From: Anagrus nilaparvatae
Lineage: Eukaryota; Arthropoda; Insecta; Hymenoptera; Mymaridae
Direction: 5' to 3'
Length of the DNA: 64,000 nt
Assembly (NCBI GenBank): GCA_022575985.1
Contig: JAKSXM010000288.1
Coordinates: 2,817,501 to 2,881,500 of the forward strand
The notes beneath the pieces were generated by a model, which was given only the letters and a program-made list of their open reading frames with translations, was not told the origin of the DNA and did no database searches. The translations under genes were made by a program, and so were the position numbers. This document shows, in pieces, positions 33,196 to 46,662 of this stretch. How positions within the stretch are numbered: the stretch's first letter is position 1; every line of letters begins with the position of its first letter.

Positions 33196-34290
33196 ATTGA
33201 CTTTTGTCAAGGCGTCCGTGTAAAAAAAGAGGTCAAAGCTGACATTTCTACGAAAATGAATGAATTTAGCTAAAACCTAGTGTAATCTTGTTAGGAAGAC
33301 TTGAGGAAAAAAGTCTCGTAAAAAAAATTCATAATTTTAAAATTGGTCGAATAACACCCTCAATTACCCACCCCCCATTGACCCAAAACAACTAAAGAAA
33401 ACCTTTTTTGCAATTTTCAAGAGATCTAATATTTTGGACCCCTAAATCAGAATCTGACGTCAAAAACCAAGTTAGATGGGTATCACACCCTTATTTTTAC
33501 CCTTTCACCCATTAAAAAAATCAGTTTTTATGAAATATTAAATTTTAAGGAGGTTTATCTGTCGATTCTACATTTTCGCAGGAATAACGATTAACGACAT
33601 AAATTTTTTTTTTAAATTTATTTTGGAAGCTATTAATTGAAAAGAAACTGTAATAATCAATTAATAATTAACTAAAATAATAAGCTTGTGTAACTGGTTA
33701 TGTTTCGTGTTTTTATATATTTTTTATTAAATTTACGAAAATAAAGTTGATAAAGTATGTAATACTAATTAAGAATGTAATCTTTAAGCAATTATTTATC
33801 ACATTTATTAAGTTTCATCGATCTGTGTCATTAGCACCCTACTTTTTATAAAGCCGAAACAAATTTTCCTATAAGCACAATGTTAAAATACCACTTTTAT
33901 TAACTCGACGAAATAGGTAAAATTAAGTTGATTTTAGCTCAAAAATGTTTAAATTTTAATACTATTCACGTTTTATTACATTCTGTCATTATTTTTCATA
34001 ACGGATAAATCTCCTTAAAGGTTGAAAGAAAGAAAATAAGGGTTATGCACCCTCTAATTTGGTTTTTGAGGTCAGATTCTGATTTAGCGACACAAAGTAC
34101 CTACTACGTAATTTTTAATTCTTTGGAATAATGGAGGGGGGGGGGATCGAGGTTGTTTTTGCTCCATTTTAATACTGGGATTTTTTTTACGAGATTTTTT
34201 TTCTTAGGTCATCCTGAGAAGATTCCACTAGGTTTCAGCTAAATTTATTCATTTTCGTAGAATTTTAGGGGGGTTTATAAGGGAAATCAG
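33196..34290. repeat. inverted-arm element, ~1.1 kb
   Basis: 33200-33560 and 33980-34290 are inverted copies of each other: for example, aatgaatgaatttagctaaa is answered by tttcagctaaatttattcat. Module 1 keeps only the right arm (7920-8390), so either the left part was deleted there or the arm duplicated here. Confidence 0.65.
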
Positions 34291-35065
34291 ACAAGAGTAA
34301 AAACTATATTCATAATAATAATAATAACTTTTAAAAAGTATACAAAATTTAAATTATTCTTCTTAAAACTTCATTTTTTATACGGTAGAATTGTTTTATA
34401 TTATGTTTTTGACGTAAAAAAATATCCATTTTTTGAAGCTGGAATTCCGGTTGCAACAACCAGAATTTTTTTTCAGTGTAGGTATTTATTTATCAAATTA
34501 TTAAGTTTCATTAAAACTATATATCTCTATCATACTTTTTATAAACTCCAAAGTTGTTCCACATAAAAGCAATGTTAAACTGACTATTTTATTTTCTTAT
34601 TTAAAAGAAAATTACGTATGCAAAGTTGGTAAAAATTTTTTTTTAATTTCTTAATTTGCTTTTTGCTATTTTGCAACATTCAACTGAGTATACTTTTTTG
34701 CGAGAAAAAATTTTGAAAAATAATTAACTTTTTCTAGTTCTTTTCTAAATTGTTTCAAATTGGATATAAAATTGGGTTTTATGCAGTCAGCGTTTTTAAA
34801 AACGGTTATATTATAGCAACAATGCTCTTCGTTTATTCCAATGAAGTTTATTCCATGTTTATATAGTTTAGCTTTGATTTATTGTAGTTATTGGTGTTTC
34901 TATTTTATATTTATGTAAAATTAAATAAATTTTTTTTTCTAAATTTTTTGAATTACTTACTATATTAATTATCAAAAATTGCTGACGTAGTTCTAGTTAA
35001 AAAAGTGTTTTTTTTATCAATTACACGTATATTAAAATATTTGTTATTAATCATATATACATATC
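34291..35065. other. duplicated spacer; empty site of the R1-clade LINE
   Basis: 34312-34327 is a short AAT run without a LINE, followed by the sequence after 10185. The rest matches 10186-10877. No gene is visible. Confidence 0.65.
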
Positions 35066-36103
35066 GGCGATTATTTCTCAACTCGGCCACCCCCCTCTGT
35101 CCAAAAATGGTGGCAACTTAAAAAGATTTTGGTTTTCTGAAATTGACTGGAAAAGGGTCTAGTTTTTTATTCTCATTGGCCTTTTCAACTCAGTAAATCT
35201 ACTGTGCCCATTTTAGGCACTGAGCGGCGCCAGGTCGACATTTTAAAAACAGAAAAATTGAAATAAAAGTAGATTAACGAAAAGTTTTTTGAAATTTTTT
35301 TCTCTTAAAACTTGTTATTTATTGAAACAAAGAAAATGGGACCACTTGCGTGGTAATTGGTTGATTTCTTAAAAAATTTTGTGGGTGCTATGTAGTTTTT
35401 AAAAATGGGTTAAAAATGGCTAATTTGACTGATGATATCTCTGAACCTACATATCCAAAATAAAAAAGTTTTAGTGCAAAATGGTAGTCTTTTGATACAT
35501 AATAAGTGTACTAAATATCAGAAGATTTGATCGAGTAGTTTCGGATTTAGTAATTTTAAGGGTAATTCTGAAACAAATTTTGACCCATTTTTTAAAGAGA
35601 ATTAGTACCCGAAAATTGTTAAATCCGAAACTACTCAATAAAATCCCCTGATATTTGGCACACTTATTATGTATCAAAAGAATACCATTTTGCACTAAAA
35701 CTTTTTTATTTTGGATATGTAGGTTCAGAGATATCATCAGTCAAAGTAGCCGTTTTTAACCCATTTTTAAAAACTACATAGCACCCACAAAACTTTTTAA
35801 GAAATCAACTAATTATCACGCAAGTGGTCTCATTTTCTTTGTTTTAATAAATAACAACTTTTAAGAGAAAAAAATTTCAAAAAACTTACCGTTAATCTAC
35901 TTTTATTTCAATTTTTCTGTTTTTAAAATGTCGACCTGGCGCCGCTCAGTGCCTAAAATGGGCACAGTAGATTTACAGAGTTGAAAAGGCCAATGAGAAT
36001 AAAAAACTAGACCCTTTTCCAGTCAATTTGAGAAAACCAAAATCTTTTTAAGTGGCCACCATTTTTGGACAGAGGGGGGTGGCCGGGTTGAGAAATAATC
36101 GCC
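35066..36103. mobile_element. ~1.04-kb palindromic foldback element
   Basis: Two arms of about 480 bp: 35066 begins ggcgattatttctcaactcg, and 36103 ends its complement. Inner landmarks ggcactgagcggcgccaggt (35217) and its complement (35937) pair as well. It occupies almost exactly the site where module 1 holds the DIRS element. The two short ORFs in it are not credible. Confidence 0.9.
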
Positions 36104-36818
36104 CATATATAGATTATATATGAATCATTTCTAATTCGAAACGTTATACATATTATAAAGTATGAATACCGATGGTAACTGATTTGGAATTTTAAGATGA
36201 AAAAATAAAAGCCTAAAATTTTTAAAGTAAACGCGTGAACTGAGTAAACGCATGCGTAACAAAAGCAGCAGTTACTTTCATTTTTAATAACTTCTGTTGT
36301 TCTGTGACCCAAAATTGAATTTAATATTTATAATTTTAATTTTATCAAAAAAATTTTGACCTTAAAATCGAATTTTACGGGAAGTTTTTTATGAGAGCCT
36401 AAGAAGAAATAATTTTTTACGTTCATGTTTTACAAAAAAAATAAAAAAATTAGCTAAAAATTACCAAAAACGAAAATGGTTGACAAAAATTAAAAATTGA
36501 ACCTGAGGAGTTAAGAAATGACAAAAAGAATTATTTTTAGTAGTACTTTCGGGGAAAAAATACTTTAGAGCCGATTTAATGACCTGACCATTAGTTTGAA
36601 ACTCAGTCTATTTTATGTTAACATGGAACATATTTATTGGAGGTGGGCGCTACCCTGAAAATCTGTAAATCTAGGGGGGGTCAAATGGAACTTAGAATAA
36701 TTTCGATTTAGGAAATTGAAAAAATCTGAGTTTAGGGACTTAGTGATTTTTAATTTAGAGACTTAGAATATTTCAGGTTTAAGACTTGTAATAATTCGAC
36801 TTATAAGGGAATCAGAAT
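36104..36818. other. duplicated spacer, no gene
   Basis: Matches 16228-16744 and 19506-19800 of module 1. It is the empty site of the 16745-19505 insertion. Confidence 0.6.
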
Positions 36819-37190
36819 ACACAGAAAGAGGTTTGAACCGTTCAAGTCGGGTCAAGAACTGAAAATGTTTATGCTAAAACCGAGATTCAAGGTTCTAAAT
36901 TATTAGTTAAAAACCTTCTCTTAAAAAATTATTATTTTTTTCAAAATCAAAATTAGTTGCAAGAATATTTTTCATATTTCTTATATGAATCGCGTACATT
37001 AAATTAAAAAACATATTTGTAATTAATTTTGATTTTGAAAAAAATAATAATTTTTTAAGAGAAGGTTTTTAGCTAGGGTTTAGAACCGTGAATCTCGGTT
37101 CTTATAGTCATAAAAATTTTCCGTTATTGGTAAGAGTTATATTCGGTTCCTACTATAACCGACTTGAACGGTTCAAACCTCTTTCTGTGT
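36819..37190. mobile_element. 372-bp MITE with 32-bp perfect TIRs
   Basis: TIRs begin acacagaaagaggtttgaac (36819) and are matched exactly at 37159-37190. Inverted pairing continues inward (aaaaccttctcttaaaaaat against attttttaagagaaggtttt). No ORF, and absent from module 1. Confidence 0.88.
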
Positions 37191-38577
37191 AGTTTGGGTT
37201 TAGAATCTTAACATTTAGTAAGGTGATAATTAAAAGTTATAAAAATAGCAATTTGTATTCTAATATTGCGTAACTCTTGCATTATATCTAGCCTGCAGCT
37301 ATAAGTAAACATTTTTATTAATTTGGAATAAAAATCTTATTAATTTTCAATTGCAAATACATAACCACTTTAGAATTTGAAAACAAATAAAGTTAAAAGA
37401 ATCTGCCAAGGAAAATAATTTTAAATAACATAAAAATATACCTCGAGTTTATTATGGAACTCTACCCTTAGTCGGGTCTATTCCGTAATTCAAAAATTAA
37501 AACCACGACCCTGGCTGACTTACGATGAAACCTATAAAAATCACTTCAGGTAGCACTAAAGAACAGAATGTACAATGAATAAACTTGGGCTTTTGGAAAT
37601 TGGGTGAAATTACCCCCAATTCCCCCCCCCCAAATTTAAATTGATCTTTTTTTGTAAATTTAACGACCCCTAGTAGGTTTTTAGGGTCACTGAACACGAA
37701 TATGATGTCGGTTTTTACCGAAAATAATTCAGCTGCCCACAATAGGTAACTTTAGGTTAATTTATGGGTATTTTTAGAATAGATCCTCTTTTTTGTAATT
37801 TTAACGACCCCTAGTAGGTTTTTTGGGTCACTGAACACGAATATCACATCGGGCCTACTAAAACCAACCGACGGCTGCCGCATTAATATTTGTTTTGATA
37901 GGGTACCCTGCCAATTTTATTTGTATATTTCAATAAGTTCATACAGTTAGGAGAGACTTCTAAAAAGTAAAAATTAAATGATTTTTTAAATTTTATTATA
38001 TTGATAGCTTATTCAACTCTTACAGATGAAATAGTTCTTTAACTTAAAATTTAATTTTTCTCTAATATTTTCAAAAATTTTACATTCATCCAACCAACTA
38101 AACAGAAGTCTAAAATTAAAATAAAAAATAAAAAAGAGTTATTTATTATTTATTATTTATTTATTACCTTTCAGGTTATTCGTGGTTATCCAATGTTCAG
38201 AGAAATTTTTAAAAATCTTTTTATTACAGAAATTTTTATTTATCAATCATACATCAGTTTTTGATTTTAATTATACAATATTTTACAATAAATTTTATGC
38301 ACAAAGTGCGTTTGATAGGAATGTTTTTCCAACTAACAAAACCAATCCTGAACTTTTAAAGTACATTTCTATATTTACATAATACATAAAAATTTTCATT
38401 ATTCAACATTCATTTAACAAATATAAGCCACAAATATGCTGGGTTATAGAAAAAAAATGCTTGGTTACGCTTACTTTTTAAATAAGGGTATAGATTTACT
38501 AATACGTAAATTAAAATTAATTTTTTGTACAAAAAAAAGTTTATAAACTTAAAAATTAAAATTTTAAATTATGAAAT
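37191..38577. other. 3' flank of gene D
   Basis: 37200-37450 and 37840-38577 match the flank of gene E (50840-51120, 51130-51778). 37500-38577 also matches the flank of fragment C. Probable 3' UTR near the gene. No other gene is visible. Confidence 0.6.
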
Positions 38578-41500
38578 CTACATTTTTAAATAATTCTTAG
38601 ATTCACAACTTTTACGATTAAAAAAATTGTTCAAGCGCAATTGAATTGAACCATTGCTGTTTGAACGTAAAATTTTTATAATTTTTTGGTATCCTTCCTT
38701 GCCTAACATTATGTCATGATTATCAAGAAGCTCTACAACAATTAGAGAACCTACATAATTATCATATTCGATAACACCTTCCATAAAGTTTAATTTAGGA
38801 ATATTAATTAATGGTCTCACAAAGCTTTCAAGGCAATTTGTGAAATTAGTTATAAAAAGTTCAGAAGGATAATCCTTCATTAATTCAGTGTACAGTTTTG
38901 CACATTCTAAACCAAGTATTTTTTCATCTGGAAACAGTAAGCGTAATTTTAATATATTCAGTTTCAAGTTTGGTATAAAATTCTTAGAGACGGGTATTTT
39001 TGCTGAGAAAAACTCGAGCATTTTATCAGTAATCCTTAATGAAATTATACTATTTTCTGAATCAAATAAATTGCTATACAAAAAATTAAAAATAGAATAA
39101 AAGGAATTTCTAGCTTGGTACCATCCTGGATAATCAATAGTTTCTTCATCCCATTTAACTGCCAAATTATTCAACGATTCAAATATTAAATTTAATTTTT
39201 TGTCCAAAGTTTCTTCTGAAGTAAATAAATATTTTCGTAATCCCCAGGATAAAAAGAAATTTGTGATTTCTAATGAGTCAATCTTTGAAATGTATGGATC
39301 AAAAATTGATGCTAAAGTGCTCTCTGATACATGTTTCATTAAGTTTCCATCTATTTTTCGCATGATTTTAAATATATATTCTCTTTCAATATCAGGATCT
39401 TCTTGAGACAATTCTTTCAATTTTACATACAATTCAATGAAGTATAAATCAAAATAATCATGAGAAATGTCTTTCAAATCAGTCAATTTAATTAAAGATT
39501 CTTTTTGTTCCTTATTTATTTCGTTCAAACATTTCTTCATTAAAATCCAACTTTCAAAACAAGGCTTTTTCACAAAAATGTTAAATATTTCCGCTGTCAA
39601 AATTTCGCGAATCGATATATGAGTATTTTCATCCCAAATTTTACTTAGCTGTTTTATAATTACTTTTTCTGGGAATATTTTAAAAAATAATCTAATTCCA
39701 TGTTTTTTTACAGAAACTTTTTTACTATGAAGAAGCACATTGACACATTCTTCAACTTTTTTTAATGGCATTCTGTTCACTGAATTATTCAAAACTTCCA
39801 AACCAACGGATAAATATTCATCTTCACAAAATTGCACTATCACGTCAAGTGAAACTGCTGGATTTGTTAATCTCATCCCTTGAAGTAATTCTAATGCAAA
39901 TGCATAAGATTTTCGTGCATCATCGTCTTTTAAATCTAACGTTTTAGTTTTGGGAATGTATGGTTTTATTTTTTCTGAGAAAGCATTACCTTCAAGTAAC
40001 ATCCCTAAAATAATGATATGTTTTTCTTCCTGGATATTCTCCATCAAATATTTCAAAAATATCATAGGAATTTCATGGTACCATTTAATTGCTTTTACAA
40101 AATGTTTTGCTTTTTTTAATCTTTTTTTGTTTTTACCAATGTTGCTTCGCAACTCATTAAAATAATTTTTTCATTCTTCAAGTGCTTTTTTAGGATCTGA
40201 TTTAATGTTTTCTAAATCATAACAAACGCTTCGTTCACAAACAAATGGAATTGTTTCAAAAAAGAAATCTTTAAAGTACTCCGAATCCATTTTAATTAAA
40301 ATATCTTTTAAACGAAATATATCATGTTCAATATCTTTAAATTTTGAAGCATCTTTGATTCTTTCAGTCTTTAGCATACTCAATAATTCTAATAACCAAG
40401 AATATTTTCGAGCGCTTAAGAATTTGACTTTTATATCAGGATTTTTAGCAACTCTACAATTAAATTGAAATATTGTCTCACAAACGTATATTAATAATTT
40501 GATCATTTTTTTAAAATCCTTGGGATAATATTCTTTCCAAAATGGTGTATTAGGAACCGAAGAATACAAAGCATGAAGAAATTGCATTTCAGCTTCCGGA
40601 TTTGATCTAAGATAATTACATCCATAGAATCTGTTTTGAATTTTATGCTCAAACGTGATATCAAGAATCTGTTTAAAGTATTTTTCGTTTTCTTCATCAA
40701 AATTTCCTTTTAAATCTACAATCCAATGCTTCAAGAACTCCTCGAATATTACGTCAACCAAATTGTGACTAATTGAAAAATAAGAACTTTTAGTATAAAC
40801 TCTTTGAAGAATATTTTTTAACAAAATTTTAAATAAATTAAAAAGCCAAGGAAATTGACGAACATTAATAGTATTTAACTGTATGTTTGGATCTTTAAGA
40901 ATTCTATCATTAAAATTGCAAATCGTCTCATAAACTTTTATTAAAATTTTTCCCATTTTTTGAACTGAATCCCAATTTTCAAAATCTTTAGGATAATTTT
41001 GCTCCCAAAATAAAGTTTCAGGTATTGAGGAGATTAACAATTGAAGCCATTCTGCTTCAGCCTCAGTATTTTCTTTTAAATAATTAAAATTTCCATGTCC
41101 TTTTTCCATTTTTAACTCAAATACAAGCTCAATTATGTTCTGAAGCCACTTTTTATTTTCTTTGTCAAGAATTCCTTTTAAATCAACAATCAAATGTTTT
41201 ACGAAACCCTCCAATATTGTATCAATTAAATGTACATTAAATTTGAAAAGTTCATTTTTAATAAAAGCTCTTTGAATAATGTTTTTTAATAAGTCCCATA
41301 ACTCAACGTTCTGAAATGATTTTATAACAAAAAACGCTTTAATTGACTCCATAAGTTTTTCAACGAAAGGAAATAATTCGTTTTTGTGGCGAATCTCATA
41401 ATATTTTAAGACGTTTACTAAACTACTTTCACATCTATAAAGAGAACAGCTGTAAATCATCTTCTGCACATACATTTGCCTTATGCTTGTATCTGCTTCA

Positions 41501-42819
41501 GTTTTAATAAGTTCTTTAAAAATAGGAATCGAATCCTTTGGAGATAAATAGCATCTCCAATCCTTGCACGTAGGTGTTTTCAAATTTAATTTATCTTTGT
41601 AACATTCGACAAGTTGTTTTGCTAGTTTTTCTCGGCCCGTATCGGATAATATTTTAAGAATTGTATCATCTAATTTGATATATGAATGCAAATATAATTT
41701 TTCTTCGTAAAACTTTATAAAACTTGTAGCAACCTTTTCTCGATCTGTTTCTGATAATAGACTAACAAATTTATAATCTGATATAATTTGCATGTTGCTG
41801 AATATATCTTGGTTATATTTTTTTGAATATGCATTTTTTAGAAACTCAATGTTATTTTCAGTATCATAAAATCTTAAATAAGGCAAAATAGAATAAACAT
41901 GAAATCTTGATTCGTGATCAGGAAGCAAATTAAAAACCATTTTTTTATAATCACTTTCAGACAATTTTTGATGAACTACTTCCAATTTTAGTTGACCTAC
42001 GAAAATTTTAGGATTTTCAATCACCTTTACAAGCCCTCCTTTCTTTATGAAGAGTTCTGCTTTGGTTTTAGATAATTGTCTGCAATACTGGGTACCTTCA
42101 CAGAGGCTAAAGTAATCGTCGATATGATTTTTTATTAGTTTTGTTAAGAATGAGTCAAAATACTGAGGACGCCCATTATATATTAACCGATCGGCTTCGT
42201 TTTCCTTGCAACAGGGGTTACCTAAATTCAAATATTTTATTAATAATGATGGTTTCCAACGATAAAGTTTCTGCAAAATTTTTTTTGATAATCTAATTTT
42301 ATACTTTAGAATCATATTGTAAATAAATTGTTCACTACATGATAATAAAAATTTTTTGGCCTCTTCTAAACCATTCGACTCCATGACAAAATTAAAAAAT
42401 TCTTCTGATTTTTTTTCATTAGCAATTAAAAAATAAGACAATCGTGATAAAATTCGTTTTTTCACTTTTAATGACACGAAAGGAAAAACATTTTCTTCAA
42501 AAAAGTCAACATTTATGTAAGAATTCATTGAATCAAAAAAAAAATTAGCTTTGAATGCTTGATGATTAACAGATTTATCATCTGATTTGAAGGCTTCCAA
42601 GACTTCATTTTCAGATTTTATTTCTTTACCAACCAATATTTTTACCAAAGGTTTGAGTGCATCAGGAACGTTTTCAAGTGTTTCTTCATTTAAATCACCT
42701 CCATTTAAAGATTTAACAATACTTTGAACCATTAGATTTAAACTTCTCAATTTTTCTGCCTGAGTTTCACCATTGATTGATTGGACAGCTGACAAGTAAG
42801 GTGATAATTTTTCAGCCAT
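38578..42819 (-). pseudogene. gene D: type 2 family member broken by one in-frame TGA
   Basis: The frame opens at ATG 42817-42819 (caaaATGG context) and runs 882 codons to TGA at 40171-40173. The same frame then continues to the normal end at 38578. In gene E the equivalent codon is TGG in REEWKKY, so a single G-to-A change made the stop. Without it the protein would have about 1413 residues, like E. All else looks preserved: the internal ~156-residue duplication, the doubled 38-residue DREK unit near residues 355-428 that type 1 lacks, and the HEAT-like C-terminus. An acceptor-like ttttttcag lies 43 nt before the ATG. Either a very young pseudogene, a truncated 882-residue product, or a readthrough case. 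Confidence 0.9.
40171..40173 (-). other. premature stop codon in gene D
   Basis: TGA on the minus strand at codon 883. E has tryptophan here and D keeps the frame on both sides. Sequencing error cannot be excluded. Confidence 0.85.
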
Positions 42820-44277
42820 TTTGTGTCTTTGAAAGAAGTGGATAAAAATCTTGGTAAAAAGTCTGAAAAAATTTTTTCAATATATTATATTTTTTTAAAC
42901 ATATTTTTAAATCGGAAAGTCATTAAAATTTATTATTAAATTTTGAATTAAATTTTATACAAGAAAATCGTAAAATTTAATGATTAGTTGTATTGAAAAC
43001 TGGCTGTGGCTACATCTTAAAATATCCGAAATTCTTAGCTGATTCGAGAAGAAATATGTTTTCGATAATTTGGAATTTTGACAGCTGTTGACAATATTAT
43101 CAAACGGACATCAAAATCGAAATTAGCAGCCTCAAAAATATAAAGGTATACTTTAAAAATAAAAGAAAAAAGCTTTTTAAGGGATATATTTACATATCAT
43201 TTAATGCTTTTAGGAGTGATTATGTTAAAATAGTGCTTGGAAGAATTTTCCGCAGTTAATTTAGTATAATTTAAAAAATAAAAAAATTCCTCAAGAGTAA
43301 TTCATAATAAAATGAGAAGTACATTTTAAGTCAGGTCTTTGGATTAGCTGTAATCTTTTTTTTTTTATATCGTACTCAAAATGCGTTATTTCCCCAATTT
43401 ATAGTCATTAATATTGAAATTTGAGCCCAGGTCGAATTTTTTAAAAAGAGGCTGTTTTTGAGCTCTTCTGAGCTGCCGGTTCATCTTTATTATCCCACTC
43501 CTTTTAGAAATGCTCAAAAATATGAAAAAAGAGGCTCATGAATAAAATTTTCTCAGAAATCCGGTCCTGCCATTAATTTTGAAAAATTCCTACACGAGGA
43601 GCCGTAAAATCGATAAATTTACGAGCTGTTTTGCCAAAGCTGTAAAAAAATACATCCTCCTTAATTTTTCTGAGGATTTGGGAAAAGTTGGTTTTGCATA
43701 TATTTTCGAATACCATATCAAACTAATTACATTCGGCCATCTAAAACCCCAAAAACAAAAAAAACGAAAATTTTCCTCCATTTTTTCAGAGTTTTTTTTG
43801 CATTTTCACACACTTAATGGTCTTCTAGAGATAAATAATGGTAGGATTAGAATTCCTACGAAAATTTCACATAAATTTTATATTTTGAAAAATTTTTTAA
43901 CTCATTCGGAATGTGGTTTTAGGTTACTTTTCTGGACGCGAGGCGTAAATATACTATTTATTTTTTTGAACATTCGAAAAGAATAAATATTTTGACCCAA
44001 TTTGAAGACTTGCCCATACAAATTATACATATAAGCTTCAAAAATATCAAACCCTAATTTACGTGCGATTTGGGCCATTCTTTATATTTCTGGCCTAGGA
44101 CCGTAATATACTATTCAAGGCCTAGAAAATTTTTTTCGATAAATTATAATTTTGATACAAATTTTTTTTAGGGGTTGGTTTTTCTAAAAAAGGGGTGAAA
44201 ATCATGTGGAAAAAAATTTTCTTGTCGTTATTTTCATAAAATACAGGTCTTCAGGAGTAAAACAAGCCAACCCTCAT
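42820..44277. other. 5' flank of gene D, shared with gene E
   Basis: 42820-43800 matches 56027-56257, 58188-58621 and 60192-60650 upstream of E, which identifies the Penelope-like element and LINE in E as insertions. 43800-44277 has no clear feature. The ORF at 43579-43986 is not conserved as a frame in the copy at 60400-60650, so I do not call it. Confidence 0.6.
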
Positions 44278-44470
44278 TAAAATTGGATGGAAACTCGATC
44301 AAAGCAAAAGTTATTTCCGCTTTTTTTTTCTAGATCAATGTGCGGGACCGCGCCTGACACCATGATTTCCTGCTGGTAGCTTGAACCCCATAAAATACAA
44401 AAAAAACGTGAACAAGAAATCGGCGATGGATGCAAAATATCTATTTGTTCAACAAGGGAAAAAAAATAGG
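44278..44470. repeat. arm of the foldback family (diverged)
   Basis: Contains caccatgatttcctg, tagcttgaacccca and gaaatcggcgatggatgc, matching the arms at 60919-61657, 62564-63215 and 63643 onward. Confidence 0.7.
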
Positions 44471-44840
44471 ATTTGGCTTTCAATGCAGTTGTATGCATGA
44501 GTGAGCGTAGCGAACGAGTGCAGACAGCATTGAAAGTAAAATTTCCTACATTTTTTCCCGTGTTCAACACATAGTTTTTCATTAAAAGCGAAAAAAAGAT
44601 CACCCGAAAGTAAGAAAGTAGATCTTTTTTGCAGCGTGTAATGAAAAAGAATTTTCATATCTAGGCCAAAAAAAAACTTATTTTCTGCCCTAGGGAGACG
44701 GCTTTTTTGCCCATTATATGTAAAACTATATTTTAGAACACGGGAAAAAATATTGGGTTCGACTTTTGCATGCTGTCTGCACTCGCTCGTGCATACAACT
44801 GTATGCAAAGCCAAAACCAATATTTTATCCCTTGTTTAAT
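44448..44840. mobile_element. two tandem ~110-130-bp palindromic MITEs
   Basis: 44448-44578 and 44734-44840 are each palindromic (ends gttcaacaaggg / cccgtgttcaac and gaacacggg / cccttgttt) and share gagtgcagacagcat in the centre. The two are close relatives. Confidence 0.65.
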
Positions 44841-44865
44841 AAATAGCTAAAATTTCGATTTTTGG

Positions 44866-45830
44866 TCATTTAAGCACGTTTTGAGACCCCCGGAAGCTAA
44901 AAAACCGATTTTTAAAAAAGTCTGTATGTGTGTGTGTGTGTGTGTGTGTATGTGTGTATCTATGTAATCGGTGATATTTCACAAATATTATGGAGTAAAG
45001 ACCTAATTTTTTTTTTTAATTTTTTCACCAAAAAAGCTCGAGGTACTTTTTTTTTTTTTAATTTGGATGTAATACCTCAATTATTTCCATGAAAGTACTG
45101 ATATCTCGAAGTATCGTTTTTACTCGATATCTCAAATCTGATACTTAATTTTTTGAAAATTTTTTTCCCAAAATTTTTTCACGAAAAAATACAAAAAACA
45201 CTAATTTTTTTTTTCTTTTTGGACGTAGTACCTAATTTATTTCTATGAAAGTACTATATTTTTAGAAAGTTCTTTTTTAGTCATTTTTTGGATCTGATAC
45301 CGAATTTTTTCAAAAATTTTTGCCCAAATTTAAAAAAACATTTTTTTTTTTTTGTATAATACCTCATTTAATTCCATGAAAGTACTAATATCTGAAAATA
45401 TTGTAACCGGTGATATTTCACAAGTATTATCGAATTAAGGCCTAATTTTTTTTTCCAAAAATATTTTTATCAAAAAATCTCAAACTACTTTTTTTTTTTT
45501 CTTTTGGATGTAATACCTCATTTATTTCCATAAAAGTACTTATATTTGAAAGTATGATTTTTACTCGATATTTCGAATCTGATAGTTAATTTTAGGAAAA
45601 TTTTTTTCCAAAATTTTCTTCACAAAAAATACAAAAAACACCAAATTTTTTTTTATTTTTGGACCTAGTACCTAATTTATTTCTATGAGAGTGCTAGTTT
45701 TAGAAAGTTCGTTTATAGTAATTTTTTGGATTTGATACCAAATTTTTTTTTAATTTTTTTCTTAAACTTAAGAAAACTGCAATATTTTTTATTTTTTTTA
45801 GTGTAATACCTCATTTTTTTTTCTTTTGTT
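44866..45830. repeat. inverted relative of the 16745-19505 insertion
   Basis: In order: aagcacgttttgagac, aagctaaaaaaccgattttt, a (gt)n microsatellite at 44923-44960, then six ~155-bp satellite monomers (landmarks near 45063, 45219, 45350, 45502, 45658, 45805). This is the mirror image of 19460 back to 17640, so the two share origin. Confidence 0.8.
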
Positions 45831-46094
45831 TTTCTTTGGTGCTATTAAAACATATTCTCTGGCAGGAATGCTTATATAAATTTGCGAATTAATAAAATAA
45901 AAAATTGTGTTCACACAACCAACGATCATGGAACATATTCACTCATAACAGTAATAAATTCAAAAACCGAAATTACAATAAATCCCGAAATATAAATTAT
46001 GCTAAGTCCATAAACCTAAAGTATTCAAAGTTCTTATTCTTTTCTGGGCCCAATAAGGTCCTGACTACCAATTCAAATTATTCTAAGTCCCTAA
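45831..46094. other. spacer, nothing recognised
   Basis: AT-rich, without a credible ORF. Confidence 0.4.
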
Positions 46095-46443
46095 GGCCCT
46101 TTTTACCCCAAAACACATAATGATGTTTTATGATAATCGTGTTTGTTGGATATTTTGTGGTATGTCTGGGATATTCGAAATTAAAGTTATTATAACTTGG
46201 CGCTACTAGTAGTATTAGTAAATATTTTTAATAAAAATTAAATAATAAAATGTAATTAAATGGTATTTTAATAATAGATTAACTTATTTATTATAAAAAT
46301 TATAAACAATTTATGTAACTAATAAGTTTTTAAGGGGTTATAATCATTTAAATATGTAATTTTGAGTCAGTGTAGCTGGGAAAAAAATATCCAACAAACA
46401 TGATTATCATAAAACATGATTGAATGCTGGTGTAGAGAGGGCC
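46095..46443. mobile_element. 349-bp PIF/Harbinger-like MITE
   Basis: TIRs begin ggccct and pair over about 60 bp (tgttttatgataatcgtgtt against its complement at 46390-46415). Both sides are flanked by TAA (46092-46094, 46444-46446), the target duplication expected of PIF/Harbinger elements. No transposase. Confidence 0.75.
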
Positions 46444-46662
46444 TAAATCGAAAATATTCTAAGTCCATTTCAGCCCCCCCCCCCTGCCGATCAAAAATTT
46501 TTCAAATACCCCATCCATTGAAAATATTCCATGTTAAAAAAAAAGTAAAAATTAGACGGAAACTGCGCAAAATAATTCAATGATTAAAAAATTTAGTTTA
46601 TATTTTAAAAACATGAAATGAATTTCCCCAATAGTATTTGCCTTAATACTACGTATATATAT
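46444..46662. other. spacer, partly duplicated
   Basis: 46540-46662 matches 60780-60918. Confidence 0.6.

Noticed and set aside
35471..36312. ORFs in the 1-kb foldback element
   Set aside because: They lie in inverted arms with no protein similarity that I can see.
40152..40171. Gene D as two separate genes
   Set aside because: The two frames are in the same phase, 18 bases apart, and align continuously with gene E; the gap is one stop codon.
43579..43986. 135-codon ORF upstream of gene D
   Set aside because: The homologous copy at 60400-60650 does not keep the frame, and the composition is that of spacer.
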